A DNA stretch of 64,000 nt, from assembly GCA_947034885.2 (NCBI GenBank), contig OX344753.2, positions 29,404,347 through 29,468,346 on the forward strand, written 5' to 3'. Positions 46,002 through 58,498 of this stretch are shown piece by piece; the first letter of the stretch is position 1, and each line of letters starts with the position of its first letter. The notes beneath the pieces are model-generated. The model searched no databases and was not told where the DNA came from. It saw only the letters and a program-made list of their open reading frames with translations. The position numbers were made by a program, and so were the translations under genes. The DNA comes from Thuidium tamariscinum. Its lineage: Eukaryota; Streptophyta; Bryopsida; Hypnales; Thuidiaceae.

Positions 46002-48204
46002 CTATCTCAACACTCTCTTGACCGCTGCCCAACACTTTGGGCCATACTTAGACATGGATTCACATACAACACTCACCGATAATGCCAAATCAGCCCTTAT
46101 GGCTTCCATGGCATGCTTCAAAGAACTCACCGCTGCCTTATAAGGCACACCTTGCATTTCAGCCCTTGCCTCCTCCAATTCGTCATCTATGAGCTTGGAC
46201 AACTCCTCATGAGTGTTAAGTGGTGTACCTTGGGCTTTGCACTCCGTTTGCATAGCCAACTCCCACTTGCTTGCATCTTCACAACCCAACACTTCTCCAA
46301 GTGTGGTTGCATCTTCAAAGCAAGCTAGGTTGGCTTCTTCTTCACGTTGTGGGGGAAGAATGTGATTTAGCCACCAATCTCCTAGAGGCCTACGAGTCCT
46401 TGTTGGATAACGTGGCTCCTCTTGCTCCTCCAAGGGCTGATCATGCTCTTGCTCCCTTGGTGAAGTGCTTGGAGAAGGAGCAGCTGATCTCTTCACTTGG
46501 GGAGTAGTCACCTTCTTCTTGGGCTCCACCAAGTCCTCATCTTCCCCTCCTTGCTCTTCATCTTCATCATCTTCCATGTGCACTCTTGGAGTTGTGCCCA
46601 CCACATGGGCTGGTCCTCCATTACTCCCACTTGGGCTCATCTCCAAGAGCTTGGGATCAGCACCTCCATCCTCCAAGAAGGTCACATCTCTACTCTTGAT
46701 GATGGCCTTGCTCTCCACACACATCAGCCTATAAGCCTTGGTTCCCTCACAATAACCAAGGAAAAGGCACTTGATGCCCTTGGCATCCAACTTGGTCCTC
46801 TTGGCACTTGGGACCAAGGCATAGGCCATGCACCCAAAAATCCGCATGTGAGACACATGGGGCCTAATCCCACTCCAAGCTTCTTGGGGTGTCATGCTTG
46901 TCAAGGCTTGGGTGGGGCACCGGTTCCTTGTATAAACCGCTGTAGACACCGCCTCCCCCCAAAGCTCATACTTCAGCCCTTGGCCATGAATCATAGACCT
47001 TGCCATCTCCACAATGGTGCGATTCGCACGCTCCGCTACACCGTTTTGTTGAGGAGTGTAAGGTGCTGATGTGTGGTGCTCAATGCCATGGGCCTTCAAG
47101 TACTCCTCAAAGGCCTTGGACACATACTCCCCTCCATTATCCGACCGCAGCACCTTCACCTTGCAATTAGATTGGGCCTCCACAAGGGCCTTCCAAGTCT
47201 CAAAACGCCCAAACACCTCACTCTTGCACTTCAGCATATACACCCACACCTTGCGAGAGAAATCATCAATGAAGGTCACAAAATACCTTGCTCCTCCAAT
47301 GGATGTGGTCTTCATTGGCCCGCACACATCTGAATGTACAAGCTCCAATGGCTTGGTGGCTCGGGATGGCCCATCCCTGGGGAAGGGCTGCCTTGCTTGC
47401 TTGTCCTCAATGCACCCCTTGCACACCATAGAACTCCAATCATGCTTGCAAGAAGAGAGGTTCAGCCCCTTCACAATGTGTTGGAGGCTCCTCATGCTCT
47501 TCACATTCAAGTGCCCAAGCCTCCTATGCCAAAGCTCCACAAGGTCTCCATGAGCTGATCCTTGGGCTGATTCTTGGCCAACACAAGCCGAAGAAGTACC
47601 ATTCACCTTGGTGAAGTGGAGGCGGTACAAGTGGCCTTCACGAGGGGCTGATGCAATCAAAACTCCACTTGGTGCCCTCACAACACACCCCACCATGTTG
47701 AAATGTACCTTCAAACCTCCCAAAGACAATCTACTCACGGAAAGAAAGTTGGCATGCAACTTGGGGACATGGAGGGCCTCTTGGATCTGGATCCTCTTGG
47801 TCAGCCCCTTCACTTGCACCTCCACAAGGATCTCCCCCTTGCCAAGGACCTCCACCATGCCATTGTCTCCCAAATAAATCTTCTTCCCCGAAATGGGCTG
47901 ATAGGTGTGGAAGGCATCCCGATGGCTGGTCATATGTTGGGTGGCTCCCGAGTCCACAATCCAAGTAAACATGTTGGCCTTCTCCCCTCCTCCATGGGTG
48001 GCAAAGGCAATCTCCTCCTCCTCTTTGGAGGCTTGGTTTGCCACACTTGAAGCACGTCCTTGTCTCCTTGAACGCCTTGGTGTTGCCTCCTCTCCCATGT
48101 CTTGAGAATAGGGCTGATCCCTCCCCTTGGGACTCATTCTCCTTGTGCTTGGTCACCTCTTGCATCAATTGGGCCGTCACAAACTCCATGGTCAGCTCCT
48201 TCAT
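46002..48204 (-). pseudogene. Copia D gag remnant and protease-integrase frame
   Basis: The protease-integrase frame (46002-48137) has 711 codons and differs from the copia B frame at only four residues, all near the C-terminus (HAMEAIRADLALSV versus HVMEATRADLAFSV). Protease VDSGAT, the zinc domain and all three integrase motifs are present; RT is absent through the same junction (AMQTECKAQGT). The gag remnant starts with MKELTMEF near 48204 in another frame. Confidence 0.85.
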
Positions 48205-48737
48205 TGGTGAAGCACCTCCCACTTGTTGGCAGCACCCAATGTGTCTTCAAGAGTTCACAAACTCAATTCAGCCTCCAAACACTCCCTTGGCAACCAATGG
48301 GGCTGAAATGGCACAATTCAGCCCTCACAAGGACCTCCCAAGATCCTCCAAGCTCCAAGAACGACCAAACATTCCCTTGGCAGCCAATAGGGCTGAAATG
48401 GCACCAATCAGCCCTCACAAGGACCTCCAAAGATCTTTTGAACACCAAGGACGGCCAAACACTCCTCACATGTGCATCACCTCCTCTCAATCACCAATTC
48501 AGACCCTAATCAAGCTCAAGTCCAACACATGGTCATCATAAGCTAGTGCTACTTCAATTCAGCAAGTCCTCCTCCCAAAGAGGTTACTCCACACTCCAAG
48601 GAGCTCTAGGCTTCGAATTAGCCCTAGATGGAAGCTCCTACTCACAATCAGCACCTCAAGGACAACAATGGTCTATAACACCCCTAGTTGGATCACCAAG
48701 CCACCAAAGAATCCCACTTTGCTCTCAATGGCTCCAC

Positions 48738-49106
48738 AAGGCTCACAAGGGCACAATTCAGCCCTCTCGGGTTCACAAAACCCACTAATTCACCTCTCTC
48801 ACTCACAAGGGCACAATTCAGCCCTCTTGGGTTCACAAAACCCACTAATTCACCTCTCTCACTCACAAGGACACAATTCAGCCCTCTTGGGTTCACAAAA
48901 CCCACTAATTCACCACTCTCACTCACAAGGGCACAATTCAGCCCTCTTGGGTTCACAAAACCCACTAATTCACCTCTCTCACTCACAAGGACACAATTCA
49001 GCCCTCTTGGGTTCACAAAACCCACTAATTCACCTCTCTCACTCACAAGGGCACAATTCAGCCCTCTTGGGTTCACAAATTCCATTAATTCGCCTCTCTC
49101 ACACAC
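48738..49106 (-). repeat. 60-bp tandem repeat in leader of copia D
   Basis: Six nearly identical 60-bp units on the minus strand, same unit as in copia B. The array ends at the copia E insertion. Confidence 0.92.
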
Positions 49107-52100
49107 TGTTGAAGATCATGTACATATTAGTGTAGACTATGTACATTCAGCCCTAGGAGTAGCATTAGACTCTTAGTTAGACTTAGAGTCCCTTGGGTAT
49201 TGCTTGTAGTCAAAGGCAGCCCATGGTGTTTAGTTATCCCACATGGTTTGTGGATAACTAGGGAAAGGCTTCTCCCTTATGTTCAGCCCACTCATGGGCC
49301 ATGGTATCTTCCTACCATCTAAGTAAAGCCTTTCATCCATTCATAACATTGGAATCTCAATAGGTTATGGGCCCACGCACTTGGAGTTGCGTTTGAGGGA
49401 GGAATTCAAAGCATTTGGAGGAGATCTTGGAGCTTGGAGGAGTAATCAGCCCTTTGTCACTTTTCACCTACAAACCATATGGTGTGAGTCATTTTGCAAA
49501 TATCAACAACTTTGGAGTGCATTTTTTTTAAAAAAAGGAATTTTTTTTAGGAGCTATTGTTGGCTGGTTTGTGAGGTTTTGAGTACATTTTGGGTGAGAG
49601 TTTGCTTATGGTAGTAATCAGACCTAGTTAGGGCTGGTTGGAAGCTCCTAGTTTGAGTTTGTGCTTAGAAGTGTACATTGGGAGCCCATTGAGGCTGATT
49701 GTGCATTTGAGTGCATTGTGGATTGTGATGGTGCCAATTGCAATCTAGTGAGAGTCCTTTGGAGGCCTTGGAAGCATATTTGAGTTGCTTGAGGAGTTTG
49801 CCATGCATAGAGGGCTGATTAGAGCCCTTTTGAGTGAGTGAGTGAGCCATTGAGGGCCAATTAGGGTGCTTTGGTGGATTGGTGATCCAATTAGGGCTAT
49901 TGGAGGCCATTGTTGTCCTTGAGGTGCTTATTGTGAGTAGTAGCATCCATTTAGGGCTGATTGGAAGGCTTGAGCGCCTTGTTGTGTGGAGTACCCTATT
50001 TGTGAAGAGCATTGTGAGATTGCTTGCTGAATTGAAGGAGCACTAGCCCATGACATTCATGTGGTGAATTTGAGCTTGATTAGGGTCTGATTTGGTGTGG
50101 AGTAGAGGTGAGGCACTTGTGTGGAGTGTTTTGGTTGTTTCCTTGGATTGGGAGGAGCTTGGAAGGTCCTTGGAAGGGCTGATTGTTGCCATTTCAGCCC
50201 AATTGGCTTCCAAGTGAGTGTTTGGAGGCTGAATTCAGTTGGAGACACTTGGGGTGCTGCCAACAAGTGGGAGGTGCTTCACCATGGCAACAAGTGGAGG
50301 AGAGGGCGTGCGCATCATTGACAAGTTCAATGGGGAGAACTTTGGCATGTGGAAGTTCAAGATGGAGATGATTCTTGCGGAGAAGGACTTGTGGGATGTG
50401 GTGGATGGGAGTGAAGAGCCTCCAAGTGAGGATGCTGATCCAAAGACCAAGAAGGCATTTGAGAGGAAGGAGAAGAAGGCCTTTGCCCTCATTGCCATCA
50501 ACCTTGCGGACCGGCAGATTGCACACATCCGCCATTGCAAGGGACCAGCCCATGCGTGGACCACGCTTTGCAACATCCATGAGACCAAGAGCCTCTCCAA
50601 CATCCTCTTCCTTCGGCGCAAGTTCTTCACTAGCAAGATGCAAGAGGAGGACGACATGTTGGACCATGTCAACAAGATCAAGGCTCTTGCTGATGAGTTG
50701 GCTTGTTTGGAGGCGCCCGTGACGGAGGGAGATGTGGTGATGACATTGTTGGAGAGCTTGCCACCATCCTATGAGTTCCTCATCACCGCCTTGGAGACAA
50801 GGGCCACCAAGGATCTGACCTTGGAGTTTGTGACAGCCCGCTTGATGCATGAGGTGACAAAGCGCAAGGAGAATGAGCCCCAAGGGGAGGGATCAGCCCT
50901 TGTGTCAAGGCATGGCAAGGGAGGCACCACCAAGGCGTTCAAGGAGACAAGGACATGCTTCAAGTGTGGCAAATCAGGCCACATTGCCAAGCATTGCAAG
51001 ACCTGCCAAGCCAAAGACAAGGAGAGTGCACACCAAGCTTCCAAAGAGGAGGAGGAGGAGGATTTCGCCTTTGCCACCCATGGAGGAGGGGAGAAGGCCA
51101 ACATGTTCACTTGGATTGTGGATTCAGGTGCTACCCAACACATGACCAGCCATCGAGATGCCTTCCACACCTATCAGCCCATTTCGGGGAAGAAGATTTA
51201 CTTGGGAGACAATGGCATGGTGGAGGCTCTTGGAAAGGGGGAGATCCATGTGGAGGTGCAAGTGAAGGGGCTGACCAAGAGGATCCAGATCCAAGAAGTG
51301 CTCCATGTACCCAAGTTGCATACCAACTTGCTTTCGGTGAGCAAGTTGTCTTTGGGAGGTTTGAAAGTGCAATTCAACATGGTGGGATGTGTTGTGAGGT
51401 CCCCAAGTGGAGTCTTGATTGCATCAGCCCCTCGTGAGGGCAACTTGTACATCTTCCATTTCACCAAGGTGAATAGCACTTCCTTGGCTTGTGTGGCCCA
51501 AGGATCAGCTCATGAGGACCTTGTGGAGCTTTGGCATAGGAGGCTTGGGCACTTGAATGTGAAGAGCATGAAGAGTCTCCAACACATTGTGAAGGGGCTG
51601 AATCTCTCTTCTTGCAAGCATGATTGGAGTTCTATGGTGTGCAAGGGGTGCATTGAGGGCAAGCAAGCAAGGCAGCCCTTCCCCAAGGATGGGGCAACAA
51701 GGGCCAGCAAGCCATTGGAGCTTGTGCATTCGGATGTGTGCGGGCCAATGAAGACCTCAACCATAGGAGGAGCAAGGTATTTTGTGACCTTCATTGATGA
51801 TTTCTCTCGCAAGGTGTGGGTGTATATGCTGAAGTGCAAGAGTGAGGTGTTTGGGCGCTTTGAGACTTGGAAGGCCCTTGTGGAGGCCCAATCTGATTGC
51901 AAGGTGAAGGTGCTGCGGTCGGATAATGGAGGGGAGTATGTGTCCAAGGCCTTTGAGGAGTACTTGAAGGCCCATGGCATTGAGCACCACACATCAGCAC
52001 CTTACACTCCTCAACAAAACGGTGTAGCGGAGCGTGCAAATCGCACCATTGTGGAGATGGCAAGGTCTATGATTCATAGCCAAGGGCTGAAGTATGAGCT

Positions 52101-53011
52101 TTGGGGGGAGGCGGTGTCTACAGCGGTTTATACAAGGAACCGTTGCGCCACCCAAGCCTTGACAAGCATGACACCCCAAGAAGCTTGGAGTGGGATTAGG
52201 CCCCATGTGTCTCACATGCGTATTTTTGGGTGCATTGCTTATGCCTTGGTGCCTAGTGCCAAGACGACCAAGTTGGATGCCAAGGGCATCAAGTGCCTTT
52301 TCCTTGGTTATTGTGAGGGAACCAAGGCTTATAGGCTGATGTGTGTGGAGAGCAAGGCCATCATCAAGAGTAGAGATGTGACCTTCTTGGAGGATGGAGG
52401 TGCTGATCCCAAGCTCTTGGAGATGAGCCCAAGTGGGAGTAATGGAGGACCAACCCATGTGGTGGGTACAACTCCAAGAGTGCACATGGAAGATGATGGA
52501 GATGAAGATGAAGAAGATGAAGAACGGGTTGAGCCCAAAAAGAAGGTGGCCACACCCCAAGGGATGAGACCATCAGCCCCTTCTCCTAGATCTTCACCAA
52601 GGGAGAAGGAGCATGATCAACCCTTGGAAGAGCAAGATCGGCCATTGGAGGAGCAAGAGGAGCCCTTGGAAGAGCAAGAGGAGCCACGTTATCCAACAAG
52701 GACTCGTAAGCCTCTAGGAGATTGGTGGCTGAATCACATTCTTCCCCCACAACGTGAAGAAGAAGCCAACCTAGCTTGCTTTGGAGATGCAACCACACTT
52801 GAAGAAGTGTTGGATTGTGAAGATGCAACCACACTTAGAGAAGTGTTGGGTTGTGAAGATGCAAGCAAGTGGGAGTTGGCTATGCAAACGGAGTGCAAAG
52901 CCCTAGGTACACCACTTAACACTCATGAGGAGTTGCCCAAGCTCATAGATGACGAGTTGGAGGAGGCAAGGGCTGAAATGGAAGGTGTGCCTTATAAGGC
53001 AGCGGTGAGTT
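49107..53011 (+). mobile_element. Copia E, chimera of A-type and B-type sequence, 3' end lost
   Basis: 5' LTR 49107-49362 inserted in the leader repeats of copia D, preceded by CACAC (49102-49106). LTR, primer site, leader, gag and the integrase up to about 52035 are almost identical to copia A. From about 52036 (AAATCGCACC, SMIH and later) it follows the B/C type and has the RT deletion (AMQTECKALGT). The sequence breaks off at GTGAGTT (53011), where fragment K begins; no 3' LTR in proper continuation was found. A leader deletion removes part of the 60-bp repeat seen in A. Confidence 0.9.
50284..53011 (+). pseudogene. Copia E gag-protease-integrase frame, truncated
   Basis: Start ATG at 50284 in the CACCATGGC context. 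A complete gag (as in A), CCHC knuckle CFKCGKSGHIAKHC, protease VDSGAT, zinc domain and integrase motifs are open in one frame. After ASKWELAMQ the frame goes directly to TECKALGTPL, missing RT. A 42-bp in-frame duplication (DATTL-EEVL-CE repeated) lies near 52785-52860. The frame runs into the foreign fragment K at 53012, so RNase H and the 3' LTR are missing. Confidence 0.85.
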
Positions 53012-54278
53012 TCGCTCTGATCACCGTATCCGCCGGCTGGGCCACCAACTCTTGCAGGTTCCGGACCAAGGAGGTGGCCTCCACGGTCTTCCCGTTGGCG
53101 ACACTGAGATCACTCTCCAGGTACGTCACCGTGCTCTGGAGTCCATTCCGCTCCTCTTCCGCCTTCCGTCGTCCCTCTTCAGCTATCCGGGCCAGATCTT
53201 CCGCCTGTCGGATTTTATCCGTCTGATTCCGGGCCACGTCCTCCCACTTCTGGATCTCTTCGTCTTTCTTCCGCAACACCTCTTGAGTCGGAAGACGGTC
53301 GAGGATTTCCGGAATGTCTTCGATCTTCACCGCGCCCAGCTTCGTGACAATCTGCTCGAGTATCGCCTCATATTGGTTGTTGTCTGCGTGCGCCATCATG
53401 GCGTGACGGATGATGGTGTCGAAGTGGTTCCGCTTCTTCTTCCCCAGGGTTGATCCGGGTGGATCCGGGTCTGGGTGTCCTCTCTTATCCGGCGTTGTAG
53501 ACTTCTTCCGTTCCAGCTTTCGTTCCGGCTGGCTGACCAGCTTCTGCTCTTCCGGGTCCTCGTCCATCGGCTCGTCTTCCGGGTCCTCCGGCTCCTTCTC
53601 CAACTCATCCGTCAAGCCATTCTTGAGGATCTGAACTCCCATCTCATAGCGGAGGAGTTCCGGGCCACTCAGTACATCATGGTGGTGGTACAGGTGGAAG
53701 AGATAGCCGCTGATAGTGCTGGTCTTCTCCCGTCCCACATGCTCGGCTAGCCGGTTAACTACCCACTGGAGGACTATACCCCAGTTGACTATCCGCTTCT
53801 CAAAACACCCGAAGATGGTGTTCGCTACCGTTATGGTGACACGGGTAGGCTTTTCCGGATAGAGGATGGGAATCAAGAATTCCAACATCCGTCTATGCCG
53901 GTCGTTGGTGCAATCCGGAACTGAGTATCCATCCTTAGGGTGGGGCGGATTCCGGAACTTATTAACACCGAACTTGTCCGTCCGGGGAGCTAGACCTAAT
54001 CCGGTTTTATCAAAACCGTATACATTCGCCCAGATATCCGGCGTCCAGGCACTCGGTCTACCCCTCACTGTGAGTTCGTACTGATTCGGAACTCCCGAGA
54101 GGATTTCCTGTACTATCTCGTCACTCTTCACACTCCAAGGGCGCCGGATCAACCCATGACACCCTAGGAAGACTAGATCGTCTTCTAACTCCTTCCGATG
54201 CTGCGGATCGGAAGGGATGACTGGCGAAATTGCCTTGGCCGTCACTACCGCTCGCTTCGGATTGGAGGAACTCGTCAT
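53012..54278 (-). CDS. K protein, 5'-complete, C-terminus cut; transposon-associated family
   Basis: The start is taken at 54278 (GAGAGATGACG; the same GAGAGATG precedes the related L frame); an upstream GTG at 54317 is less likely. About 422 codons remain. Residues 1-230 form a globular domain with DYS/DGYS-like stretches, RRPWSVKSDEIVQEIL, RVTITVANTIFG, VNWGIVLQWVVNRLAEH and GYLFHLYHHHDVL. It is followed by an acidic, low-complexity region (EKEPEDPEDEPMDEDPEEQK), a basic segment, and a coiled coil (residues about 330-415). The pattern resembles the plant transposon-associated N-terminal domains (PF20167 or plant-mobile-domain type), but I could not confirm the family. The gene is truncated by the junction to copia E. 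Confidence 0.55.
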
Positions 54279-54579
54279 CTCTCCGCCCGAGTCGGAACTT
54301 GTCGGTGCGGTCGGCACCGACCCTGAACTGAACCCTGAACCGATCTCTACTGCTCACCACTCTTTCTCTCTCTATACGCGCTCAAAAACCTGCACACAAG
54401 CCGTACCTCGATTTGCCAAATCGGAAAGGAAAAATGAAGTGGAGAGGAAGGGTTTATATACCAGTCGGTACCCTGCGTTCTTAGTTCCCCTCGGAACGGC
54501 GCGACGTTCCCCGACCGTTACGCTAGTTTCCGTAGGTCGGCGGCATAGACCCGTAGGTGCCGACCATCCGGAACTACCT

Positions 54580-54688
54580 CGGATCCGTCTTTAGGTATAC
54601 CGGATCCGTTCTTGACAACATCGGATCCGTCTCTCCAAGTTCCGTCTTCCGGGAAGTTCCGTTCCGGATATTGAGGAATCCGGATCCG
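54580..54688. promoter_or_regulatory. Phased CGGATCCG palindromes upstream of K
   Basis: CGGATCCG occurs at 54580-54587, 54601-54608 and 54622-54629, exactly 21 bp apart, and again at 54681-54688. The array is upstream of the minus-strand TATA motif and start codon of K, in the position of a U3 enhancer. Confidence 0.7.
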
Positions 54689-54869
54689 GAAACTTATGCC
54701 CATAGACCGGAAATTCACCTTGGTCAATCCGGTTCAAACGGACCCCAAGGGAAGAAGACACTAATTATCTTCTTTTCGCCATATCTAACCCTAAAATTTT
54801 GAAAAATTGAGCTTACTCTATATACTATCTTCCTTTTTTTTACTTACCTGATATTTCCGGACTGCGACA

Positions 54870-55002
54870 GTAGTTATCCCACATGGTTTGTGGATAACTA
54901 GGGAAAGGCTTGTAGCATAAGATCAGCCCACTCATGGGTCTTTGTATCTTCCTACCATCTAAGTAAAGCCTTTCATCCATCAATACCTTTGTAATCTCAA
55001 TA
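54870..55002 (+). repeat. Copia LTR fragment J
   Basis: The last 133 bp of a B-type LTR (GTAGTTATCCC to CAATA), without the first half and without a following primer site. It is followed by about 250 bp of unique sequence. Confidence 0.88.
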
Positions 55003-55253
55003 ACTTCAAGGCAGGCTAAGCCTACTGGAAGTTGCTTATTTAGACTAGCATGCAATCACACACTTGCAGGATGTCAGATGTGAGCGGATGAAGTGTCTCA
55101 GACATTTCTGAAATCGGTGTGCAATGCATTTTGCATCATAATGAACTGGCTTTAGAGGAAGTAAGCATGATGACCATACCTGTGGGTGCTATTTCATTGT
55201 ATGTGGGAAAAGCCCTTGATGTAACTGTGCAGGAGCGTTTCCTCTAATTTGAA
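55003..55253. other. Unassigned spacer
   Basis: About 250 bp without similarity to other parts of the window and without a coding signal, between LTR fragment J and copia G. Confidence 0.4.
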
Positions 55254-56861
55254 CACCTCCATCCTCCAAGAAGGTCACATCTCTACTCTTGATGATTTTA
55301 TTGCTCTCCACACACATCAGCCTATAAGCCTTGGTTCCCTCACAATAACCAAGGAAAAGGCACTTGATGCCCTTGGCATGCAATTTGGTCCTCTTGGCAC
55401 TTGGGACCAATGCATAGGCCATGCACCCAAAAATCCGCATGTGAGACACATGAGGCCTAATTCCACTCCAAGCTTCTTGGGGTGTCATACTTGTCAAGGC
55501 TTGGGTGGGGCACCGGTTCCTTGTATAAACCGCTGTAGACACCGCCTCCTTCCAAAGCTCATACTTCAGCCCTTGGCCATGAATCATAGACCTTGCCATC
55601 TCCACAATGGTGCGATTCGCACGCTCCGCTACACCGTTTTGTTGAGGAGTGTAAGGTGCTGATGTGTGGTGCTCATGCCATGGGCCTTCAAGTACTCCTC
55701 AAAGGCCTTGGACACATACTCCCCTCCATTATCCGACCGCAGCACCTTCACCTTGCAATCAGATTGGGCTTCCACAAGGGTCTTCCAAGTCTCAAAACGC
55801 CCAAACACCTCACTCTTGCACTTCAGCATATACACCCACACCTTGCGAGAGAAATCATCAATGAAGGTCACAAAATACTTTGCTCCTCCAATGGATGTGG
55901 TCTTCATTGGCCCGCACACATCTGAATGTACAAGCTCCAATGGCTTGGTGGCCCTTGTTGGCCCATCCTTGGGGAAGGGCTGCCTTGCTTGCTTGCCCTC
56001 AATGCACCCCTTGCACACCATAGAACTCCAATCATGCTTGCAAGAAGAGAGGTTCAGCCCCTTCACAATGTGTTGGAGGCTCCTCATGCTCTTCACATTC
56101 AAGTGTCCAAGCCTCCTATGCCAAAGCTCCACAAGGTCTCCATGAGCTGATCCTTGGGCTGATCCTTGGCCAACACAAGCCGAAGAAGTACCATTCACCT
56201 TGGTGAAGTGGAGGCGGTACAAGTTGCCCTCACGAGGGGCTGATGCAATTAAGACTCCACTTGGTGACCTCACAACATATCCCACCTTATTGAAATGAAC
56301 TTTCAAACCTCCCAAAGACAATTGGCTCACCGAAAGCAAGTTCGCATGCAACTTGGGGACATGGAGGGCCTCTTGGATCTGGATCCTCTTGGTCAGCCCC
56401 TTCACTTGCACCTCCACAAGGATCTCCCCCTTGCCAAGGGCCTCCACCATGCCATTGTCTCCCAAATAAATCTTCTTCCCCGAAATGGGCTGATAGGTGT
56501 GGAAGGCATCTCGATGGCTGGTCATATGTTGGGTGGCCCCCGAGTCCACAATCCAAGTAAACATGTTGGCCTTCTCCCCTCCTCCATGGGTGGCAAAGGC
56601 AATTTCTTCCTCCTCCTCCTCTTTGGAGGCTTGGTGTGCACTCTCCTTGTCTTTGGCTTGGCTGCCCTTGCAATCCCTAGCAATGTGGCCTGATTTGCCA
56701 CACTTGAAGCACGTCCTTGTCTCCTTGAACGCCTTGGTGTTGCCTCCTCTCCCATGTCTTGAGACAAGGGCTGATCCCTCCCCTTGGGACTCATTCTCCT
56801 TGTGCTTGGTCACCTCTTGCATCAATTGGGCCGTCACAAACTCCATGGTCAGCTCCTTCAT
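55254..56861 (-). pseudogene. Copia G gag-protease-integrase frame, frameshifted and truncated
   Basis: Starts at MKELTMEF (56861). It has a complete CCHC knuckle (CFKCGKSGHIARDC), protease VDSGAT and the integrase SDVCG and RSDNGGEY motifs. One base is missing near 55675 (GCTCATGCC where other copies have GCTCAATGCC), so the frame is lost just before the HTSAPYTPQQNGV segment; the rest (NRCPTQAL, SNKIIKSRDVTFLEDGG) continues in another frame to the break at 55254. Confidence 0.85.
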
Positions 56862-57403
56862 TGGTGAAGTACCTCCCACTTGTTGGCAACACCCAATGTG
56901 TCTCCAAGAGTTGAAAAACTCAATTCAGCCTCCAAACACTCCCTTGGTTGCCAGTGGGGCTGAAATGGTACAATTCAGCCCTCGCAAGGACCTCCCAAGA
57001 TCCTCCAAGCTCCAAGAACGACCAAACATTCCCTAGGCAGCCAATAGGGCTCAAATGGCACCAATCAGCCCTTACAAGGACCTCCAAAGATCCTTTGAAC
57101 ACCAAGGACGGCCAAACACTCCTCACATGTGCATCACCTCCTCTCAACACCAATTCAGACCCTAATCAAGCTCAAGTCCAACATATGGACATCATGAGCT
57201 AGTGCTACTTCAATTCAGCAAGCTCTCCTCACAAAGAGGTTACTCCACACTCCAAGGAGCTCTAGGCTTTCAATCAACCCTAGATGGAAGCTCCTACTCA
57301 CAATCAGCACCTTGAGGACAACAATGGTCTTCAACAACACTAGTTGGATCACCAAGCCACCAAGGAATCTTACTTTGCTCTCAATGGCTCCACAAGGCTC
57401 ACA

Positions 57404-57800
57404 AGGGCACAACTCAGCCCTCTTGGGTTCACAAAACCCACTAATTCGCCTCTCTCACACATAAGGGCTCAAATCAGCCCTCTAGGGTTTGCTAAATCCA
57501 CTAATTCGCCTCTCTCACACGCAAGGGCTCAAAGCAGCCCTCTAGGGTTCAAAGAATCCACTAATTCGCCTCTCTCAAAACATAAAGGCTCAAATCAGCC
57601 CCCTCTAGTGTTTGCAAAATCCACTAATTCGCCTCTCCCACACACAAGGGCACAAATCAGCCCTCTAGGGTTCACAATAATCCACTAATTTGCCTCACTC
57701 ACTCACAAGGGCACTAATCAGCCCTCTTAAGATCACCAAGTCCCCAAATTCGCCTCACTCACTCACAAGGGCACTAATCAGCCCTCAATGGATGGCAAAC
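57404..57800 (-). repeat. 60-bp tandem repeat in leader of copia G
   Basis: Six to seven units of about 60 bp on the minus strand, more diverged from each other than those in B and D. Confidence 0.88.
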
Positions 57801-58498
57801 GCCTCAAGCATCCCAAACATGCTTCCAAGGCTCACAATGGATTCTCACTAGATTGATTCCAAGGCTCACAATCACTCTCAACAATGCACCCAAGTGCACA
57901 ATTCAGCCTCAAATGGCTCTCTATGCACACTTCTAAAAGCAAACTCAAACTAGGAGCATCCAACCAGCCCTAACTAGGTCTGATTACTACCACAAGCAAC
58001 CTCTCCTCCAAAATGTACTCAAAACCTCACAAACCAGCCAATGAGAAAGCAACAAAACTTTCCTCTTCCCTTTTTTTTCTTAAAAATGCACTCAAAGTGT
58101 GTTTTTCCAAAGAATATTCACACCATATGGTTTGTAGATGAAAAGACACAAAAGGCTGATTGCTCCTCCAAGCTCCAAGATCTCCTCCAAATGATTTGAA
58201 TTTCACCCTCAAGCGCAACTCCAAGTGCGTGGGCCCATAACCTATTGAGATTACAAAGGTAATGATGGATGAAAGGCTTTACTTAGATGGTAGGAAGATA
58301 CAAAGACCCATGAGTGGGCTGATCTTATGCTAGAAGCCTTTCCCTAGTTATCCACAAACCATGTGGGATAACTACCTTTCATGGGCTGCCTTTGACTACG
58401 AGCAATACCCAATGGACTCTAACACTATCCTAGTGTCTAATGCTACTCCTAGGGTTGTATGTACATGGTCTACACGAATATGTACATGATCTTCAACA

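Larger units (their letters stand above)
45661..49106 (-). mobile_element. Non-autonomous copia D (inverted), interrupted by copia E
   Basis: Inserted in copia C in the opposite orientation; the C sequence GAGGT (45656-45660) abuts its 3' LTR (45661-45916). Structure is as in copia B: RT and RNase H deleted, zinc knuckle cut, and six 60-bp leader units (about 48738-49106). The 5' LTR and primer site are missing because copia E is inserted in the leader repeats at 49106/49107. Together with copia B it forms a long inverted repeat. Confidence 0.92.
53012..54869 (-). mobile_element. Retroelement fragment K (promoter/leader plus 5' ORF)
   Basis: A block unrelated to copia, set between copia E and a copia LTR fragment. 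On the minus strand it has an LTR-like or promoter region (54869-54279) with a TATA motif (TATATAAACC near 54454-54463) and an ORF whose product is related to the one in L (62160-63353). Three CGGATCCG palindromes lie at exactly 21-bp spacing. No terminal repeats or duplications were found, so it is a truncated piece. Confidence 0.6.
55254..58498 (-). mobile_element. Copia G (inverted), 3' part missing
   Basis: 5' LTR at 58243-58498 (256 bp on the minus strand), primer site 58229-58242, leader with six to seven 60-bp units (57404-57800), gag remnant with intact zinc knuckle, protease and integrase, ending at LEDGG near 55254. It is inserted in another copia leader (fragment I); ACAAC follows its LTR at 58499-58503. 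Confidence 0.9.
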
